DNA of 64,000 nt from Spirometra erinaceieuropaei. Lineage: Eukaryota > Platyhelminthes > Cestoda > Diphyllobothriidea > Diphyllobothriidae. The notes below the pieces were generated by a model. It did no database searches and was not told where the DNA came from. It worked only from the letters and a program-made list of their open reading frames with translations. Where the stretch lies: NCBI GenBank assembly GCA_902702965.1, contig CACRXP010000400.1, positions 86,292-150,291 on the forward strand. Reading direction: 5' to 3'. Within the stretch, counting starts at the first letter, position 1, and each line of letters starts with the position of its first letter. Below are positions 57,491 to 64,000 of this stretch, piece by piece. The translations under genes and the position numbers were made by a program.

Positions 57491-58910
57491 GGCGCCCACG
57501 ATAATCCATTCGGATCGAGGCCCGGCGTTTGAGAATCACTTTCTGGCCGAATTATGCTTTGCACTGAAGATCAAGTAAACACGCAATACGCCTTATCCTC
57601 CCAAAGGAACCAACGATCAAGCGAATCTTATCTGCATCCGTTGACCGCGAGTCATCTGAAACATTGGGATCTGGTCATTTTTCCAAATTTCGCAGTAGTA
57701 AGGCAACATGGTAAATTATATTTGAACTAAAAGTTCATTTTAAATTTCGAATAATATTGAATAAGCCAGTACCTGAAGCATATATACGTGTACTTAGGCA
57801 AATGAATTAAGAAAAAACAAAGAAAAGCACAAGAAATACAAAACGTTCGAGGCATAACACATTTTGGGGACAAATCGCTCGTCACTGCGCCATGGTGTAG
57901 GGGAAACATAGCAAAATAAGTTTTTATGCGCTCCGTTAATACCCGTGTGGGGAGTGCAGTATAAAGCACTCCGGTGCGGACAGCATTAACCGCCATTTCG
58001 ACCTAGGTGTCCCCTACTTGCCTCTCTGATCGCGGCAGACTTAATGTCGCCCACCTTAAGAACAACTTATAATGCGTGCCCGGACATGCATGATCTCTCT
58101 GGCACGTTAAAACGCCTTCAAAATAGAGAGCCGACCAAGATGTCCAAAACGTCGGACACTCATTTGCTCCGATCGGTCGAGTGCATTATATTACTCGGAT
58201 TGTCGAACCGGATCTCTTACATGTGATAACCTGTCCCGTCGTGCATTTGGGCACCAACTAGAAATCTCGATTATCACAGATCACGAATTCCGGTGGTCCA
58301 AACCTGACGTTGGATGAATCAGGCTGACGACGGCGATGAAAAATTTCATAAATGTCAAAAAGGACTGAAACCAATATGGAGGGCAACAGAATCCAGCATT
58401 TACATGCGCGTCGTGTACTCTTAATACAATGTGTTTTGGGACAGCAACTGAATTAACCGACAAGCCTCAAGCACGTCCAACCTTGCCCCCATAAGGTGAA
58501 CGTGGATTCTGTGTAGTAAGGGCGAGAGAGAACATTTCAGTCTGATCAGCATCTCAGACTCCCGCAAAGGGAGTCTGCGTTTGACCTATTGAGCTCTGAG
58601 CGAGCTGCTCATGTATTATATGTGATATGTGTCCTATGACACATTGTCCGTTGTCGCCAGACAAGTCAGTCTTGGGCAAAAGAGAATGACAGTTCGCGAG
58701 GTGCTAATGAACTTCGGTGCGATGACGTTCTTATACCCTATCCGGTAGACCCCAATGGTGGACCAGTTACGCCAGGTAAGTGGACGCATCTTGATCACCC
58801 CTGATGTCCAGTGTTGTGATTGGCTCACTAAAGACAAAAAGCCCGAAACAGTGCTGTATTAATCAACCCCCCCCCAGCGCCCATCTGTCATAATTGATAT
58901 TCCCGATGAC
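57490..58910. other. Unassigned DNA with a short P-like piece
   Basis: 58110-58200 (agagagccgaccaagatgtcc, then attatattactcggattgtc) resembles the start of repeat P at 25-105. No gene is recognised otherwise. Confidence 0.45.
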
Positions 58911-58914
58911 AACC

Positions 58915-59108
58915 GACAGGACAACGGGCCCGTGGCTCAATTGTAGAGCGTCAACCTCCATGACCAAAGATCCCGGGTTCGAATCTCAAGTGATCCACAC
59001 TTGGGGTTGGGTATGACTGGCTGATGACGGCTAATAAGCCAGGAATGACCATTCCGGTCTCCCTTGTCTTTGTCGGTATCACCTTGTCAACATATATATA
59101 TATATATA
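58915..59108 (+). mobile_element. tRNA-derived SINE with (TA)n tail
   Basis: This is the best-kept copy: box A-like gtggctcaattgtagagcg and box B gggttcgaatctc at about 58930-58985, which is the spacing of a tRNA gene. The T-arm stem no longer pairs, so it is not a functional tRNA. The body has cacttggggttgggtatgac, gatgacggctaataagccag and ttgtctttgtcggtatcacc, followed by a TA tract at 59092-59108. Confidence 0.8.
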
Positions 59109-59164
59109 GATACTCATATGTATCTACATTCATTAATAAACATCAGGTTACCATTCTTTGATAA

Positions 59165-59300
59165 ACAATCTCGTCTTGCTTGTGCTTGCTAGCATTCGTG
59201 CATGCTGGCTGAGGCAGATTTCAGAATTTGACCACAGTAGATGTAGTCGTAACTGGTACACATGGTATTGTAGATGAGGCACGCCTTGTGTACAGAATTG
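59165..59300 (-). mobile_element. PLE3-type GIY-YIG fragment
   Basis: The minus-strand frame reads CLIYNTMCTSYDYIYCGQIL then KSASASMHEC and a stop. It parallels VVYKIPCSSCDAVYCGQTGK SVSIRLHEH of the PLE3 piece at 31690-31790. The second cysteine of CxxC is tyrosine and TG is IL, so it is decayed. Confidence 0.7.
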
Positions 59301-62300
59301 TTGCAGTTTGGTTTTCCAATTGTATCTACTTACAATTAAACTGTCTTTTTAAGCGAACGGAGTCCTGTAAAAACGCCAGCTCCATCGATGCAGCCATTTC
59401 AGTCCTTAGGTGAATAAGCTGTGTGTGCAATGCACTTGTGTTTTGGCATGTTATTCAAATAGATGCAAATGATGTACAAATGTGTAACTGCCAACTGGCA
59501 AGCACTTAGAACATTTACGGCTGCATCTTGTTTCGAATAGTTTTTGCTTTCCCAATGGTCCATGCTAATGTACCGACATTATGAGAACTGCGGTTTTAAC
59601 TTCTGAAGTTTGTAAATGAATTAATGCTGTCCGTTGATGCCGTACTTCCATCGCTGACTCGGTTGTTTTTTGTAAAAAAACCTCATCCACCAATGACCTT
59701 CTGCATCCGACGAAAATAAAAAGAGGTCTAGTCCATATACAAAGTGCTCTTAATCTTAGATCTCAGTTATTTTCTGTTCATTCTCTCATTGGCTTGGTCG
59801 ACTCCACCAGTTTAATTTAAGGAGAAAGTCTGACATTACTATTGCACGTTGACCGACCCAAAGAACGATTAAACTTGTGGTTGGTATTCCGAGTATTATG
59901 TGACGAGCTGTTAATCCGACTAGCAGGCGTAACGGGTAATTTGAAAATTGTCCTAAATGGTGATGTTCATTAGTAGAGCATGATGGTAGTTTCAGCGCAC
60001 ATTATTTTTGCTAGTTGAGGCAGACCAAAGATATCAGTAGTAGAGAAATATGATTGCGAAAAGAAGAGCAAGTGGAATGGACAGTGCTCACGCATTTGCA
60101 TTCCCTATCTGTCTATTTTACGGTGGAAATCAGTGGGTTCGTAAAAAATAGGCGATACAACTTCTGAGATGCCTGTCCGTCAAGGTTAAAACTTCCTCAG
60201 CAAAAACTTAAGCCCTGAGTTCTAGGCAAGCACTCTGATTGACATTTTGTTGAAAATGTGCCCATTTGATAGAAAACGCAAATGTTCGAAAAGATTCAAA
60301 TAAAATGTCATGTCTAGTCATGCAAAGAATTTCAGTCCTTAGGCAGGAAGTCCTTATCCGTGTTCTAACACCCGCTGCTACATCGTTTGTTCTATTCCAT
60401 AAATCTGGAAATTGGACTATTTTTCTACCTTCTTGGCGGAAATCAAACGGTATCTAATCTGATAGCCTCAATGCAATAGATCCATTTTCCTGCGATGATG
60501 AGCAGGCTTCCTCACACATTGCTCATGCTTATGTTCAACCCATATTGGGATAACTCATTACCCTGAACTTAAATTTAAAAAAACTGCTGCATACCCTGAA
60601 CATTGTTATTGCCCCTTCAAATTGTCGGCGCGATCTCGTGTCTGTACGTACCGATTGACGAAATTGCATTAATAAGCACTTTTCTGTGGACACGCACGGA
60701 TGATTTCAAAATTCGGCAAACTTATTGTCCAGTTTACCCTGATGTGCCTCAACATGCCGATATAGCACTGTTAGGTGACTAGGTTTATTGCTTGTTAAGC
60801 GGTTGCTGTTGAAGTTTGGTACAACCTCGGTCGTTATCGCCTTGCAGAACGCTTCGGCCTTTACGCCGCCACAAACTTTGGCGCAGAGTGGGAAGTCAGG
60901 GAAGGCCGGCTGGTTTTTTAGGCCACTTTTACAGTATAAAGATGCATTTGGAGTCGCTATTTAAACGTGCTTTGAGCGTTAACACACAGAAATGTCTGAT
61001 ATCGACAAATGTATCTTCCAGATACGTACCCTAGGACTTCGGTCTGTCGTGTCTGAAGATTAGCGGCTTTAACAGCTTAGGAGTTCCTTGGTTATGAGTC
61101 CTGAAACCGTTGAACCTATTGATATTCCATTCATGTTTCTCACCGTCAAAAATAACGCATAGGACTTCAGAACCCGGATCAGCCAGAACTTGTCCGAGGC
61201 CCCGCCTGCCAGACATTAGAAAAATAAACTTCGCTGTCGACTGGCCGGACACCTCTTCGTCTGCGCTAAATGACAAACCATTGTCCTCGAGCCAGCAGTC
61301 ATCAACTTTTGAAACAACAATGCACACGGTAAAGGGCCATTAAACGATTCGGTCGATTTCGACGACGACTGACGTCATGTGGTAATTTCATTAGTGTCGT
61401 TAGTCAGACTTATTTTATGGATTTGTATTACAATAAATATCATGCAGTCCACCTAGAAAAGTGTAAATTGCCCCTTTAAGGGTTGCTATATACACGCGCA
61501 CACTATCATATGCTGGCGACAGGTTATGGGGAGCACTGTTTGGAAAAGCGTCTGCCCAGGCTTGTTCAGACGTTGCCTGTAGTTAGAGTACAATGTAAAC
61601 TAGAAAGAAACATTTAACTGAACAATTATTGGACGTTTAATGACTTCCTTTTCATGAATTCACTCATAAATTTTGGAACGAATTCCTAGCTAAGTGAGCA
61701 CTACGATATAACTTGTTGTTTAGTCCTGTCAGATGATGTAAACGGCAAAAGCGAGTATTTGCAGAAATCGGAGGAAGTGGCAATGGTGGGCCGGATGACA
61801 GGTTTCTAAACGACCTCAGATCATTTCACTGAGGGGTAATCACAATCGAAACTTGCTTAGCCACTTAATTTGTAAAATTAAAATATGGTCACAGCGCGCA
61901 AATGAGCAAACGTACATTGCCAGTTGTCAGCAGTGATTACCTCGTCTCGAATAGGGACGTACGGGGATGCTGGCACTCAGAAACAATAATATTAGACCAA
62001 ACCTGTGACTCTAATGATGAAATGTGAGTTAGCAGGCTTCATAAACCACTTGGGCACCTAAGGTAAAAAAATAAGACAATGACTGAGTTATCGTTACAAA
62101 GTCGGGAATGACACATTTTCCGAGTAGTATCGATTGAATTGCATTGCAAGTACTTTCGAATCGTATGCAGAACTGCTCAGTGGGAGCTTAAAGCACATAA
62201 CTAAGTTACGAGCAAATCACAAATTTGCCGTCTTAATAAATATGCCTATGAGTAATGACGTCAATTGCGGATCCACAGCCGTCTGGGTGTCTTCCTTAAT

Positions 62301-63330
62301 GTGTTTTTCGATAACTCCTACCTTCAGTGCAGAAATAACATTTCTTGAACCGAATCGTGATATTTCTTGAATTTTTGACGAATCCGTGATATCCTTCCGT
62401 ATTGTACGACCTTCATAATAGTATCATAGCACATTCAAATTCTAATATCGGTGACGTGACAATGTCGGGTGTACGTCTACGTGTACGCTGTTGCACAATT
62501 TAGGCTCCGGAATTATATCAAAATAAGACCCTTGCTTATTCTGAGCTGATAGTGTGAAGAGAATTATGCAGAGCATAATGCGGTCATCGTTAATCGTTAT
62601 CAGACCGAACGCATTTTGACAAATTCGATATTGAAAAGGGTTGTCAAGAAAGACAAATGGGACCCGAATAGGAGTCGGTGCTTTTGGCTTAACGTAGGCA
62701 TACATAACTGATTAGCACTCGTGTAAACTGTGAGTGGGGGTTCATAAACACTTCTTAAATGAAAAGGATAATGTTTAACAACGATCTGACGATATCCAAG
62801 TCATAAACCAGTATAAACCAATTCACGCGTAATTCATTTCCCTGTCCCACAACGTGTACTTAAAGAACATGCTCGGCAACGATGGTCCAACGACCAAAGA
62901 GCGTAGGTCTCCGGACAATTAGCCTGAATTACAGGGTACGGTGTTGGCGGCAAAAGGTTGAACGTAATGCCAACAATGTGCATCATTTGACGAATTTGAA
63001 GGAGACAACGCTGGTCATCGTCAAGACAATGGGATTGACATTAAGCCAATCTGGATGAACGGAAAATTGAATACCATCGATTCCAACCTACCGTTGCTAG
63101 TACCCAAATAGGAACACTGAATTCCCAGATTAAAAAACGTATCCGCCAAATCTAGATTCATTCTATGGGCTTCGTGATCGATTCGTAGCGTAAATAAATC
63201 CTGCCATCAACTGGCGAACTAATTACCACCGAGATTTGAGTACTTCAGAGACATCAACAAAGCTGGGCGGGCATAATACAAAATGTTTTCTGGGATCTAT
63301 AATTATTAAAACACACCGTTTTTGCAAAAA
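59300..63330. other. Unassigned DNA
   Basis: 60150-60250 is a diverged relative of the repeat at 39125-39260. A 98-codon minus-strand frame (61031-61327) has ordinary protein-like composition but no domain, paralogue or splice context, so I do not call a gene. The rest shows nothing recognisable. Confidence 0.5.
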
Positions 63331-63336
63331 GTTGGA

Positions 63337-63725
63337 CGTGTGTGACGAATCTCATGAAATGTTGGCCGAAATTCTGAAATGCATTTTTGACTTGGAAAGA
63401 TTACTTAGGTGGGGTTGTAACACTAATTGTCGTGCGGCATGCCCCTAGAGTAATTTGGACTTCATAGAATGTCTGCTTTTATAATGCACTAATTTTTGAC
63501 CTCCTATAGAAACCACACACGGTAAACATTCATTACCTACATAGTCTGCATTATTACATGTTTTTCGATTGTCTGATAAAATATATTTTATGGAAATTAT
63601 AAAAAAAATATCCTTTCCTTTACTTTTTTGGTAGGAGACACATTGTGTTTACATTGTTTTGTCCGAAGAAAGGTAATATTCATGTTTGGAATGTCGGTCA
63701 ACATTACATGAACTCGATCGCGCTG
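63337..63725. mobile_element. Foldback element Z, internally deleted copy (about 390 bp)
   Basis: The left end has gtgtgacgaatctcatgaaa then tgttggccgaaattctgaaa. The right end reversed has cagcgcgatcgagttcatgt then aatgttgacc. Both match the CAGTGCGTGACC..CTCATGAAATGTTGGCC terminus of copies 1 and 2, but the inner spacer is mostly gone. Confidence 0.65.
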
Positions 63726-64000
63726 TTTACGTTTATGATGTATAGATGACTAACGCTCATGCAATATGGGTGAGTGGACAGGAGACGCCTCCCAAACGGA
63801 GTCTGCGATGTTACGCAATGATATATCACCACATAATCACTGAATGTATACATAAATTCTCCCTGTCGAAGCACGATTGAGTTTACGCAATGTTACTGTG
63901 ATATTCCGAATGTTAGGCCCAGTCTGAAATGCATAGGGGCATTACAAAACCTAAGTAAAATCATCCAACAGGACAAAACAAGCAATGATTGCAGTAAAAT

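Noticed and set aside
58921..58995. Possible tRNA gene
   Set aside because: Box A and B are present, but the T-arm, anticodon arm and acceptor stem do not pair and a SINE body follows.
61031..61327. Minus-strand 98-codon frame with protein-like composition
   Set aside because: No domain, no paralogue and no splice signals were seen, and the length is within chance for 64 kb.

Overview
The window is eukaryotic, intron-containing, repeat-dense DNA. Two runs of N (8361-8539 and 52681-52833) show it comes from a draft assembly. The repeat content fits a large flatworm genome, most likely a diphyllobothriid tapeworm such as Spirometra. It holds many Penelope-like retroelements (PLEs) with GIY-YIG endonuclease domains, a tRNA-derived SINE, Tc1/mariner-type foldback elements and a Merlin-type transposase remnant. 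The species assignment is inference. There is no bacterial operon structure, CRISPR array or rRNA, and no convincing functional tRNA gene.

The only locus that reads as an intact host gene is at 41532-42735 (+). Its five exons are joined by four clean GT..AG introns, all in phase 1. They encode a predicted 225-residue secreted or surface protein: a signal peptide, then four one-exon modules sharing a C-x5/6-C ... C-x3-C pattern, then a hydrophobic tail. A decayed paralogue lies at 3774-5160 and keeps exons 3-5. It has lost splice sites and several cysteines, and one exon is split by a foldback element. The two loci and about 2 kb of 3' flank descend from one duplication, so the intact side gives an empty-site control for a transposon inserted on the other side.

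Layout. At 0-3.5 kb there is a signal-peptide-bearing repeat (called P here), a PLE tail, a SINE and a beta-1,4-galactosyltransferase-like pseudogene fragment. At 3.7-7.3 kb is the broken cysteine-rich gene with a foldback element and a 968-bp Tc1/mariner-like element. At 7.3-19.5 kb two diverged copies of one segment (7330-10475 and 14040-18985) each carry a PLE reverse-transcriptase fragment and a reversed galactosyltransferase fragment; the second is split by a near-perfect palindromic PLE dimer with a 12-bp target duplication. At 22-29 kb further P copies are invaded by the longest PLE, which has a preceding direct repeat of its own 3' end. At 30-38 kb PLE fragments are arranged repeatedly head to head, with P, a fourth galactosyltransferase fragment, a Merlin remnant and a SINE between them. 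At 41.5-43.9 kb is the intact gene and its flank. From 44 to 64 kb the sequence is mostly unrecognised, with scattered PLE, SINE, foldback and other old repeats.

Apart from the cysteine-rich gene, almost everything recognisable is a mobile-element fossil or a duplicated gene fragment. Element boundaries were placed by eye and should be read as accurate to roughly 5-30 bp unless a junction is stated exactly.
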